From Abditibacteriales bacterium (GTDB lineage Bacteria > Armatimonadota > Abditibacteriia > Abditibacteriales > JANWYM01), in the NCBI GenBank assembly GCA_025055355.1, contig JANWYM010000343.1:1-5046 (forward strand): a stretch of 5,046 nucleotides of DNA, given 5' to 3'. Made by a program: the position numbers and the translations under genes. The notes below the pieces were generated by a model, which made no database searches, was not told where the DNA came from, and worked only from the letters and a program-made list of their open reading frames with translations. How positions within the stretch are numbered: the stretch's first letter is position 1; the number at the start of each line of letters is the position of its first letter. Of the stretch, positions 1-4,523 are shown piece after piece.

Positions 1-96
1 GTGGAGGGGTTTTGGCTGAAGGTGGAGTGGCTGTTCGCCAAGCCGCTGCCTTCAAAACTCAAAACGCTCAAGGAGATCGTGGGCGGGGAGATTTAA
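1..96 (+). CDS. Uma2-family protein B, 3' end only (copy 0)
   Basis: The window starts in frame inside this gene. The 31 visible codons, ending in TAA at 94-96, match the last 31 residues of the complete B protein encoded at 1008-1658, and the DNA is identical to 1563-1658. The visible part is the C-terminal tail after the nuclease-like fold, so no catalytic residue can be seen. It shows that the tandem array continues to the left of the window. Gene A follows after 21 bp, which fits co-transcription. Homology to B is certain; whether the missing upstream part is intact cannot be seen. Confidence 0.9.
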   Translation: MEGFWLKVEWLFAKPLPSKLKTLKEIVGGEI

Positions 97-105
97 GGTC
101 CGGGT

Positions 106-110
106 GGAGG
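106..110 (+). promoter_or_regulatory. Ribosome binding site of gene A, copy 1
   Basis: GGAGG lies 7 nt before the ATG at 118 and 10 nt before a second ATG at 121. The spacing favours the first ATG but does not exclude the second. An identical site is at 1668-1672 for copy 2. The 21-bp A-B junction has no room for a convincing promoter, so A is probably translated from a message that begins upstream of B. Confidence 0.7.
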
Positions 111-117
111 GGGTGTT

Positions 118-849
118 ATGATGGCGATGCAAGTGCCGACGCGGGAGAAGAGGGAAGTGTATTATCCAGAAAGCGATGGGAAGCCTCTGGCGGAGACGGA
201 CATTCATCGGGATCAGATCATTGACCTCGTGGTGACTCTGGGGCACTTTTTCCGCGATCAATCGGAGGTTTACGTTTCGGGCAACATCTGTCTCTACTAT
301 GAAGAAGACAACCCGTCGAAGTATGTCGCCCCTGATGTGCTGGTGGTCAAAGGGGTCGCCAAGGGACGGCGGCACACTTACAAGGTGTGGGAGGAGGGCA
401 AGCCGCCAGATGTGGTGATAGAAGTCACCTCAAAGCAGACCGAGGATGAGGACGTTTTTTTCAAGCGCAACTTGTATGAGCAGGTGCTTAAGGTGCCGGA
501 GTATTTTACGTTCGACCCGACGGGGGATTACTTGGACCCGCCTTTGCAAGGTTATCGTTGGGCTAAGGGTAGATACGTGCGTCTGAAGGAAACGGGAGGG
601 CGCTTGCGTTCTAACGAGTTAGGGTTAGCCTTGGGGGTGGAAGGGGGATGGCTTTATTTGTATGATTGGCTCACGGGGGAGAAACTCCTCACACCTGCTG
701 AAGCGTATGCAGCGTATCAGCAAGCCGAAGCCGAACTGGAACGCGAGGTCGCTGCCCGTCAGCAAGCCGAAGTCGCTTTGCAGCAAGCCCAAGCCGAAAT
801 TGAGCGCCTGCGGGCAGAGTTGGAGGCGCTACGAGGAAAACGGGCGTAA
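118..849 (+). CDS. Uma2-family (DUF820) putative restriction-endonuclease-like protein A, copy 1
   Basis: The 243-aa product belongs to the Uma2/DUF820 family, which has a PD-(D/E)XK nuclease-like fold; its biological role is poorly known. Residues about 20-190 form the domain. Visible motifs are APDV (D73), PDVVIEV with D98 and E102, a following lysine K106 in TSKQT, and D112-x3-K116-x3-Y120 leading into VPEYF and FDP. These fit an active-site arrangement of acidic residues plus lysine. Residues about 194-240 are a Gln/Ala/Glu/Arg/Leu-rich heptad region predicted to form a coiled coil, probably for oligomerisation or for pairing with protein B. It follows the preceding B stop by 21 bp and has a good SD (GGAGG), so it is likely in one operon with B. 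The protein is identical to copy 2. Family assignment is firm; substrate and function are unknown. Confidence 0.88.
   Translation: MMAMQVPTREKREVYYPESDGKPLAETDIHRDQIIDLVVTLGHFFRDQSEVYVSGNICLYYEEDNPSKYVAPDVLVVKGVAKGRRHTYKVWEEGKPPDVVIEVTSKQTEDEDVFFKRNLYEQVLKVPEYFTFDPTGDYLDPPLQGYRWAKGRYVRLKETGGRLRSNELGLALGVEGGWLYLYDWLTGEKLLTPAEAYAAYQQAEAELEREVAARQQAEVALQQAQAEIERLRAELEALRGKRA
718..793 (+). repeat. Heptad-phased 13-bp microrepeats in gene A copy 1
   Basis: CAGCAAGCC(G/C)AAG occurs at 718-730, 760-772 and 781-793. The offsets are 42 and 21 bp, exact multiples of seven codons, so the DNA repeat keeps the coiled-coil heptad register. Slippage here would lengthen or shorten the coil without disturbing phase. 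The same array is at 2280-2355 in copy 2. Confidence 0.75.
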
Positions 850-856
850 GGAATGG

Positions 857-967
857 ATGCTGCGGCTGGAATCCATCCTGATTGTTTTGCTGCAGATGGG
901 CGTATTGCGGGGTATCGGGGCGCCGGTGTTTGAGGCGTGGGCGACGATGCTGCAATGGGTGTTCTGA
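857..967 (+). CDS. Possible 36-aa hydrophobic small protein in the A-B spacer (copy 1)
   Basis: This is a short open frame starting at ATG 857 and ending in TGA at 965-967. It lies in the 158-bp gap between A and B. The peptide is rich in Leu, Ile, Val, Met and Trp (it begins MLRLESILIVLLQMGVLRG) and could form a short amphipathic or membrane-associated helix. AAGGA at 848-852, overlapping the stop codon of A, lies 4 nt before the ATG, which is tight but could allow coupled translation. Another start at 853 in a different frame would give only 26 aa and looks less protein-like. I recognise no family. The copy at 2419-2529 is identical, but so is all surrounding DNA, so this does not show selection. 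It may be only non-coding spacer. Confidence 0.25.
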   Translation: MLRLESILIVLLQMGVLRGIGAPVFEAWATMLQWVF

Positions 968-1007
968 TGAGAAGGACAAAAGAGAACGCGTCAAAGGGGA
1001 GAGGAAA

Positions 1008-1658
1008 ATGGCGCAGACGTTGACAACGAAGCAACTAACGGAAATAGATGACCGACGGGTCGTGCTGGTCGGACCGCGTCCGTTGACTTTCGAGGAGTTT
1101 GTGGACCTGTTCGACGAAGACGATGAGGTTGAACTGATTGACGGCATGGTGGTGAAAAGGTTGGCAGCAAGAGACTTGCATGAGGACCTGTTTGGATGGC
1201 TTTACTTCTTGCTGGTAGGATACACCGAAGAGAAGGATTTGGGCATCGTGCGTGGCTCACGGACAGCGGTGCGCATCACGGAGCATCGGGGGCGATTGCC
1301 TGACCTCACGTTCGTCCGCAAGGAGCGGGTGGACATCGTGCGCGAGGAAGGCATCTACGGCGCCCCCGACTTGGTGATAGAGATCATCTCGCGGTGGGAT
1401 ACCCCTGCCGACATCGTGGGGTTGGAGGCGGATTATCGGGGTATTGGGGTTTCTGAGATCTGGTTGATTGACCAACAGCACGAGCGGGTGCGCGTGTTGC
1501 GCAAGCGGGGTCAACGATACACGGAGCGCACGATGAGCAAGGGCGTGCTGCGGTCGGAGGCGGTGGAGGGGTTTTGGCTGAAGGTGGAGTGGCTGTTCGC
1601 CAAGCCGCTGCCTTCAAAACTCAAAACGCTCAAGGAGATCGTGGGCGGGGAGATTTAA
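1008..1658 (+). CDS. Uma2-family (DUF820) putative restriction-endonuclease-like protein B, copy 1
   Basis: The 216-aa product starts at ATG 1008, preceded by a purine-rich SD (GGGGAGAGG at 996-1004). The open frame extends upstream to 882, but those codons give a Cys/Arg-rich stretch unlike the family, so the internal start is preferred. Residues 23-50 (RPLTFEEFVDLFDEDD, then VELIDG) are the typical Uma2 N-terminus. LPDLTFV (D99) and APDLVIEI (D121, E125) form the acidic part of the nuclease-like centre. Where family members commonly have D-x3-K-x3-Y, this protein has D135-x3-L139-x3-Y143, so the lysine is missing. In place of the family GVPEIW-type motif it has GVSEIW (S149). There is no coiled coil. 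It differs from copy 2 at I146 and S149 only. It may be catalytically altered or a partner subunit of A; this is inference. Confidence 0.87.
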   Translation: MAQTLTTKQLTEIDDRRVVLVGPRPLTFEEFVDLFDEDDEVELIDGMVVKRLAARDLHEDLFGWLYFLLVGYTEEKDLGIVRGSRTAVRITEHRGRLPDLTFVRKERVDIVREEGIYGAPDLVIEIISRWDTPADIVGLEADYRGIGVSEIWLIDQQHERVRVLRKRGQRYTERTMSKGVLRSEAVEGFWLKVEWLFAKPLPSKLKTLKEIVGGEI

Positions 1659-1679
1659 GGTCCGGGTGGAGGGGGTGTT

Positions 1680-2411
1680 ATGATGGCGATGCAAGTGCCG
1701 ACGCGGGAGAAGAGGGAAGTGTATTATCCAGAAAGCGATGGGAAGCCTCTGGCGGAGACGGACATTCATCGGGATCAGATCATTGACCTCGTGGTGACTC
1801 TGGGGCACTTTTTCCGCGATCAATCGGAGGTTTACGTTTCGGGCAACATCTGTCTCTACTATGAAGAAGACAACCCGTCGAAGTATGTCGCCCCTGATGT
1901 GCTGGTGGTCAAAGGGGTCGCCAAGGGACGGCGGCACACTTACAAGGTGTGGGAGGAGGGCAAGCCGCCAGATGTGGTGATAGAAGTCACCTCAAAGCAG
2001 ACCGAGGATGAGGACGTTTTTTTCAAGCGCAACTTGTATGAGCAGGTGCTTAAGGTGCCGGAGTATTTTACGTTCGACCCGACGGGGGATTACTTGGACC
2101 CGCCTTTGCAAGGTTATCGTTGGGCTAAGGGTAGATACGTGCGTCTGAAGGAAACGGGAGGGCGCTTGCGTTCTAACGAGTTAGGGTTAGCCTTGGGGGT
2201 GGAAGGGGGATGGCTTTATTTGTATGATTGGCTCACGGGGGAGAAACTCCTCACACCTGCTGAAGCGTATGCAGCGTATCAGCAAGCCGAAGCCGAACTG
2301 GAACGCGAGGTCGCTGCCCGTCAGCAAGCCGAAGTCGCTTTGCAGCAAGCCCAAGCCGAAATTGAGCGCCTGCGGGCAGAGTTGGAGGCGCTACGAGGAA
2401 AACGGGCGTAA
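1680..2411 (+). CDS. Uma2-family (DUF820) putative restriction-endonuclease-like protein A, copy 2
   Basis: The gene is identical in DNA and protein to copy 1 at 118-849: nuclease-like domain with D73, D98, E102, K106 and K116, then a C-terminal heptad coil at about 194-240. It begins 21 bp after the TAA of B copy 1, behind the same GGAGG site (1668-1672). A second perfect copy with no synonymous change cannot yet show whether both are needed. It may raise dosage or be a transient amplification. The family call is secure; the function is unknown. Confidence 0.88.
   Translation: MMAMQVPTREKREVYYPESDGKPLAETDIHRDQIIDLVVTLGHFFRDQSEVYVSGNICLYYEEDNPSKYVAPDVLVVKGVAKGRRHTYKVWEEGKPPDVVIEVTSKQTEDEDVFFKRNLYEQVLKVPEYFTFDPTGDYLDPPLQGYRWAKGRYVRLKETGGRLRSNELGLALGVEGGWLYLYDWLTGEKLLTPAEAYAAYQQAEAELEREVAARQQAEVALQQAQAEIERLRAELEALRGKRA
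2280..2355 (+). repeat. Heptad-phased 13-bp microrepeats in gene A copy 2
   Basis: The motif CAGCAAGCC(G/C)AAG is at 2280-2292, 2322-2334 and 2343-2355, with the 42- and 21-bp offsets seen in copy 1. It encodes the Gln-Gln-Ala-containing heptads of the C-terminal coil. Confidence 0.75.
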
Positions 2412-2418
2412 GGAATGG

Positions 2419-2529
2419 ATGCTGCGGCTGGAATCCATCCTGATTGTTTTGCTGCAGATGGGCGTATTGCGGGGTATCGGGGCGCCGGTGTTTGAGGCGT
2501 GGGCGACGATGCTGCAATGGGTGTTCTGA
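2419..2529 (+). CDS. Possible 36-aa hydrophobic small protein in the A-B spacer (copy 2)
   Basis: Exact duplicate of the short frame at 857-967, in the spacer between A copy 2 and B copy 2. The SD-like AAGGA overlaps the A stop codon at 2410-2414. The product would be hydrophobic with one or two charged residues per turn at its start. It has no recognised family. It is listed because the 158-bp spacer is long compared with the 21-bp B-A junction and holds nothing else I can identify. Confidence 0.25.
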   Translation: MLRLESILIVLLQMGVLRGIGAPVFEAWATMLQWVF

Positions 2530-2569
2530 TGAGAAGGACAAAAGAGAACGCGTCAAAGGGGAGAGGAAA

Positions 2570-3220
2570 ATGGCGCAGACGTTGACAACGAAGCAACTAA
2601 CGGAAATAGATGACCGACGGGTCGTGCTGGTCGGACCGCGTCCGTTGACTTTCGAGGAGTTTGTGGACCTGTTCGACGAAGACGATGAGGTTGAACTGAT
2701 TGACGGCATGGTGGTGAAAAGGTTGGCAGCAAGAGACTTGCATGAGGACCTGTTTGGATGGCTTTACTTCTTGCTGGTAGGATACACCGAAGAGAAGGAT
2801 TTGGGCATCGTGCGTGGCTCACGGACAGCGGTGCGCATCACGGAGCATCGGGGGCGATTGCCTGACCTCACGTTCGTCCGCAAGGAGCGGGTGGACATCG
2901 TGCGCGAGGAAGGCATCTACGGCGCCCCTGATTTGGTGATAGAGATCATCTCGCGGTGGGATACCCCTGCCGACATCGTAGGGTTGGAGGCGGATTACCG
3001 GGGCATGGGCGTCCCTGAAATCTGGTTGATTGACCAACAGCACGAGCGGGTGCGCGTGTTGCGCAAGCGGGGGCAACGATACACGGAGCGCACGATGAGC
3101 AAGGGCGTGCTGCGGTCGGAGGCGGTGGAGGGGTTTTGGCTGAAGGTGGAGTGGCTGTTCGCCAAGCCGCTGCCTTCAAAACTCAAAACGCTCAAGGAGA
3201 TTGTAGGCGGGGAGATTTGA
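2570..3220 (+). CDS. Uma2-family (DUF820) putative restriction-endonuclease-like protein B, copy 2 (last of array)
   Basis: This 216-aa protein is the same as B copy 1 except M146 for I and P149 for S. P149 restores the common family motif GVPEIW, so this copy looks closer to the ancestral sequence than copy 1. It shares D99, D121 and E125, and has leucine (L139) where many relatives have lysine. Its 5' 359 bp are identical to copy 1, but from 2929 there are 14 differences, mostly synonymous, including a TGA stop (3218-3220) in place of TAA. The gene is thus a mosaic: a recently homogenised front and an older 3' half. The start at 2570 has the same GGGGAGAGG site as copy 1. It is followed directly by a fragment of gene A rather than a whole A. 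Confidence 0.87.
   Translation: MAQTLTTKQLTEIDDRRVVLVGPRPLTFEEFVDLFDEDDEVELIDGMVVKRLAARDLHEDLFGWLYFLLVGYTEEKDLGIVRGSRTAVRITEHRGRLPDLTFVRKERVDIVREEGIYGAPDLVIEIISRWDTPADIVGLEADYRGMGVPEIWLIDQQHERVRVLRKRGQRYTERTMSKGVLRSEAVEGFWLKVEWLFAKPLPSKLKTLKEIVGGEI
3125..3220 (+). repeat. Partial third repeat unit (B tail)
   Basis: This 96-bp stretch corresponds to 1-96 and 1563-1658 and differs from them at only three bases (3202, 3205, 3219). Periodicity stops just after the TGA: GGTCTGGG still resembles GGTCCGGG, after which the sequence switches to the 3' end of gene A. Confidence 0.9.
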
Positions 3221-3225
3221 GGTCT

Positions 3226-3265
3226 GGGCAGAGTTGGAGATGCTACGAGGAAAACGGGCGTCAGG
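3226..3265 (+). pseudogene. Remnant of a third gene A (last ~40 bp)
   Basis: This 40-bp stretch matches the 3' end of gene A (2374-2413) at 37 of 40 bases. The stop codon TAA of A corresponds to TCA at 3261-3263, and a GC in A is AT here. It begins 5 bp after the stop of the last B gene, where an intact A would begin about 21 bp later. The simplest reading is that a third A existed and lost about 850 bp, from its start region to near its end, possibly across a short GGG/GAG similarity. No functional product is expected. Confidence 0.8.
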
Positions 3266-3282
3266 GGAGAACAACAAAAACT

Positions 3283-3287
3283 AAGGT
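3283..3287. repeat. Target-site duplication, left copy (AAGGT)
   Basis: AAGGT directly abuts the left terminal inverted repeat of the 144-bp element and recurs at 3432-3436 directly after the right one. Because T3287 and A3432 also pair, the inverted repeat could be read as 12 bp, with a direct repeat of AGG only. Confidence 0.65.
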
Positions 3288-3431
3288 CAGTAAGTCACGA
3301 TTGATTTGCTTACCCTCCCACTGACCTTGCGTCGGTGGGAGGGATCATTTTGCACTACGGGCGCTGTCGTGCAAAATCTCTCCCACCGCCGACGCGAGGT
3401 CGGCGGAGTGAAAGCGTATTGTGACTTACTG
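3288..3431. mobile_element. MITE-like foldback element, 144 bp
   Basis: The ends are perfect 11-bp inverted repeats: CAGTAAGTCAC at 3288-3298 and GTGACTTACTG at 3421-3431, flanked by AAGGT on both sides. Inside, the two halves remain complementary with small gaps. ATTTTGCAC (3347-3355) pairs with GTGCAAAAT (3369-3377), and the GCGTCGG/TGGGAG block of the left arm pairs with the CTCCCA/CCGACGC block of the right arm. Two local hairpins are also possible: 3313-3325 with 3331-3343 (13 bp, one T-G), and 3386-3393 with 3399-3406 (8 bp perfect). There is no coding capacity. TIRs, a 5-bp direct repeat, palindromic structure and small size are typical of a MITE moved by a transposase encoded elsewhere. 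Alternatives are a structured trpS leader or a REP-type repeat. I see no T-box sequence, no Trp-codon leader peptide and no U-tract, which argues against attenuation. Confidence 0.75.
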
Positions 3432-3437
3432 AAGGTG
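3432..3437 (+). promoter_or_regulatory. trpS ribosome binding site, formed by the target-site duplication
   Basis: AAGGTG lies 7 nt before the trpS ATG. Its first five bases are the right-hand copy of the 5-bp direct repeat. In a foldback transcript the terminal stem would end at the base next to this site, so element folding could affect access by ribosomes. The effect is inference; position and spacing are seen. Confidence 0.7.
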
Positions 3438-3444
3438 AATCATC

Positions 3445-4416
3445 ATGGCAAAAGGTCGCGTTCTCAGCGGCATGCGCCCGACGGGGCGATTGCATCTGGG
3501 CAACCTCGAGGGCGCGTTGCGCAATTGGGTCAATTTGCAGAGCGAGTATGAGTGCTTCTTCGTGTCCGTCAACTGGCACGCGCTGACGACGGGTTACGAG
3601 GACACCCGCGAGTTGCGTGCTCTCGTCCGCGACAACGTGATGGACTGGTTGAGCGTGGGCATTGACCCCCAGAAAAGCGTCGTGTTCGTGCAGTCGGAGG
3701 TCAAGCAGCACGCGGAGTTGTATCTGTTGTTGGGGATGTTGTCGGGCATCGGCTGGCTGGAGCGCTGCACGACTTACAAGGACTGGTTGGACAACGGCTA
3801 CGAGCCGAACTACGGGCTGCTGGGCTATCCCGTGCTGATGACGGCGGACATCGTGCTTTACAAGGCGGACACCGTGCCGGTGGGGCGCGACCAGTTGCAG
3901 CACCTTGAGATGGCGCGGGAGTTAGTGCGGCGGTTCAATCGCCTCTACGGGGAGGTGTTGGTGGAGCCGCAGGCGAAGTTGACTGAGTTCCCCCACGTGC
4001 CGGGGATAGATGGGCGGAAGATGAGCAAGTCCTACCGCAACGAGATTCTCATCGCCGAGAAGCCCGAGGTCATTCAGCAGAAGGTCCGCCGCTTTTTCAC
4101 CGACCCGCAAAAACTGCGACGCGGCGATCCGGGGCGACCGGAGGTTTGCCCCGTGTTTGCCCTGCATAACATTTACACGCGCTCCGAGACGGAGGAGATT
4201 GCCGCCGATTGCCGCAGCGGTGCGTTGGGTTGCGTGGAGTGTAAGGACAAGTTGAGCCAGAGCCTCATCGAAGCCCTCGCCCCTGCCCGCGCCCGCCGCG
4301 CGCAACTGGAGCGCAACCCGCAGGAGATAGAGGACATCTTAACCGACGGCAACCGACGCGCCCGCGAGGTCGCCGAGCAGACGATGCAAGAGGTCAGGGA
4401 AGCGATGAAACTCTAA
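3445..4416 (+). CDS. trpS: Tryptophanyl-tRNA synthetase (class Ic)
   Basis: The 323-aa cytoplasmic enzyme charges tRNA-Trp with tryptophan using ATP. The Rossmann-fold HIGH-type motif is HLGN at 17-20 after SGMRPTG, and the KMSKS motif is intact at 192-196. MTADIVLY (D135 corresponds to the family aspartate that contacts the indole NH) and GRDQLQH at 147-153 are standard TrpRS motifs. In the C-terminal anticodon-binding half, C235, C256, C263 and C266 form C-x20-C-x6-C-x2-C, resembling the [4Fe-4S] motif of Thermotoga maritima TrpRS (C-x22-C-x6-C-x2-C as I recall it). Length is normal. ATG 3445 has AAGGTG 7 nt upstream. The gene sits just after the MITE-like element and 107 bp before scpA. 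No promoter could be identified confidently; transcription may come from inside or upstream of the element. Confidence 0.96.
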   Translation: MAKGRVLSGMRPTGRLHLGNLEGALRNWVNLQSEYECFFVSVNWHALTTGYEDTRELRALVRDNVMDWLSVGIDPQKSVVFVQSEVKQHAELYLLLGMLSGIGWLERCTTYKDWLDNGYEPNYGLLGYPVLMTADIVLYKADTVPVGRDQLQHLEMARELVRRFNRLYGEVLVEPQAKLTEFPHVPGIDGRKMSKSYRNEILIAEKPEVIQQKVRRFFTDPQKLRRGDPGRPEVCPVFALHNIYTRSETEEIAADCRSGALGCVECKDKLSQSLIEALAPARARRAQLERNPQEIEDILTDGNRRAREVAEQTMQEVREAMKL

Positions 4417-4421
4417 AGGCG

Positions 4422-4497
4422 CTGGGTTTGGGGTTTCGGGGTTGGGACGCGGTGACGGACCATCCCTCTAAACTCACCCCTCCAACCTCAAGCCCAG
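4422..4497 (+). other. trpS-scpA intergenic G-run and long-range inverted repeat
   Basis: Four G-tracts (4424-4426, 4430-4433, 4438-4441, 4444-4446), separated by 3, 4 and 2 nt, fit a G-quadruplex pattern on the plus strand, hence also in the mRNA. The first part (4422-4435) also pairs over all 14 positions with 4484-4497 as RNA, counting two G-U pairs, enclosing a 48-nt loop whose C-rich segments could pair further. No T-tract follows, so a standard intrinsic terminator is not supported. Confidence 0.5.
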
Positions 4498-4507
4498 TCC
4501 GTGCAGC

Positions 4508-4512
4508 AGGAG
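4508..4512 (+). promoter_or_regulatory. Likely ribosome binding site of scpA
   Basis: AGGAG lies 11 nt before ATG 4524. That is slightly long but is the best Shine-Dalgarno match in the gap. The frame has no other nearby ATG before the conserved domain. Confidence 0.55.
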
Positions 4513-4523
4513 TGACAGCCCCC

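Larger units (their letters stand above)
1..1562 (+). repeat. Tandem repeat unit 1 (1562-bp period)
   Basis: Each base from 1 to 1366 has an identical partner 1562 bp further on. The rest of the unit matches its partner except at scattered bases between 1367 and 1511. The phase is arbitrary because the window starts within a unit. In this phase a unit holds the tail of one B gene, a whole A gene, a 158-bp spacer and most of the next B gene. No target-site duplication or inverted repeat bounds the unit, so this looks like a segmental tandem duplication rather than a transposon. Confidence 0.95.
1563..3124 (+). repeat. Tandem repeat unit 2 (1562-bp period)
   Basis: This is the second period of the array, identical to unit 1 up to 2928. 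From 2929 it departs from unit 1 at positions 2929, 2932, 2980, 2998, 3004, 3007, 3010, 3013, 3014, 3019 and 3073. The cluster at 3004-3019 changes six consecutive codons of gene B. Outside that tract no difference was found by eye, even at synonymous sites and in spacers, which means very recent duplication or homogenisation. Confidence 0.95.

Noticed and set aside
882..1007. Upstream extension of B to ATG 882 (42 more residues; likewise 2444-2569)
   Set aside because: The added residues are Cys/Arg-rich and unlike Uma2 N-termini, and a good SD lies directly before ATG 1008.
1020..1048. TTGACA at 1020-1025 with an A/T-rich hexamer about 17 bp downstream as a promoter
   Set aside because: It lies inside the start of the B coding region, the -10 match is poor, and nothing downstream would need it.
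1..3220. CRISPR array or phage-type repeat
   Set aside because: The repeat unit is 1562 bp and coding, with no short direct repeats alternating with spacers.
1..3220. Composite transposon or IS carrying the A-B module
   Set aside because: No transposase, terminal inverted repeats or target duplications bound the 1562-bp units.
3313..3343. Intrinsic terminator for the Uma2 array (13-bp GC-rich stem)
   Set aside because: The stem is strong but only GATCATTTTG follows, without a U-run, and it is part of the larger palindrome.
3288..3444. T-box or Trp attenuator leader for trpS
   Set aside because: No T-box consensus, no leader peptide with tandem Trp codons and no U-tract were seen. TIRs plus a target-site duplication explain the structure better.
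3355..3903. Minus-strand open frame overlapping the MITE and trpS
   Set aside because: It is antisense to the conserved TrpRS catalytic domain and resembles no protein family I know.
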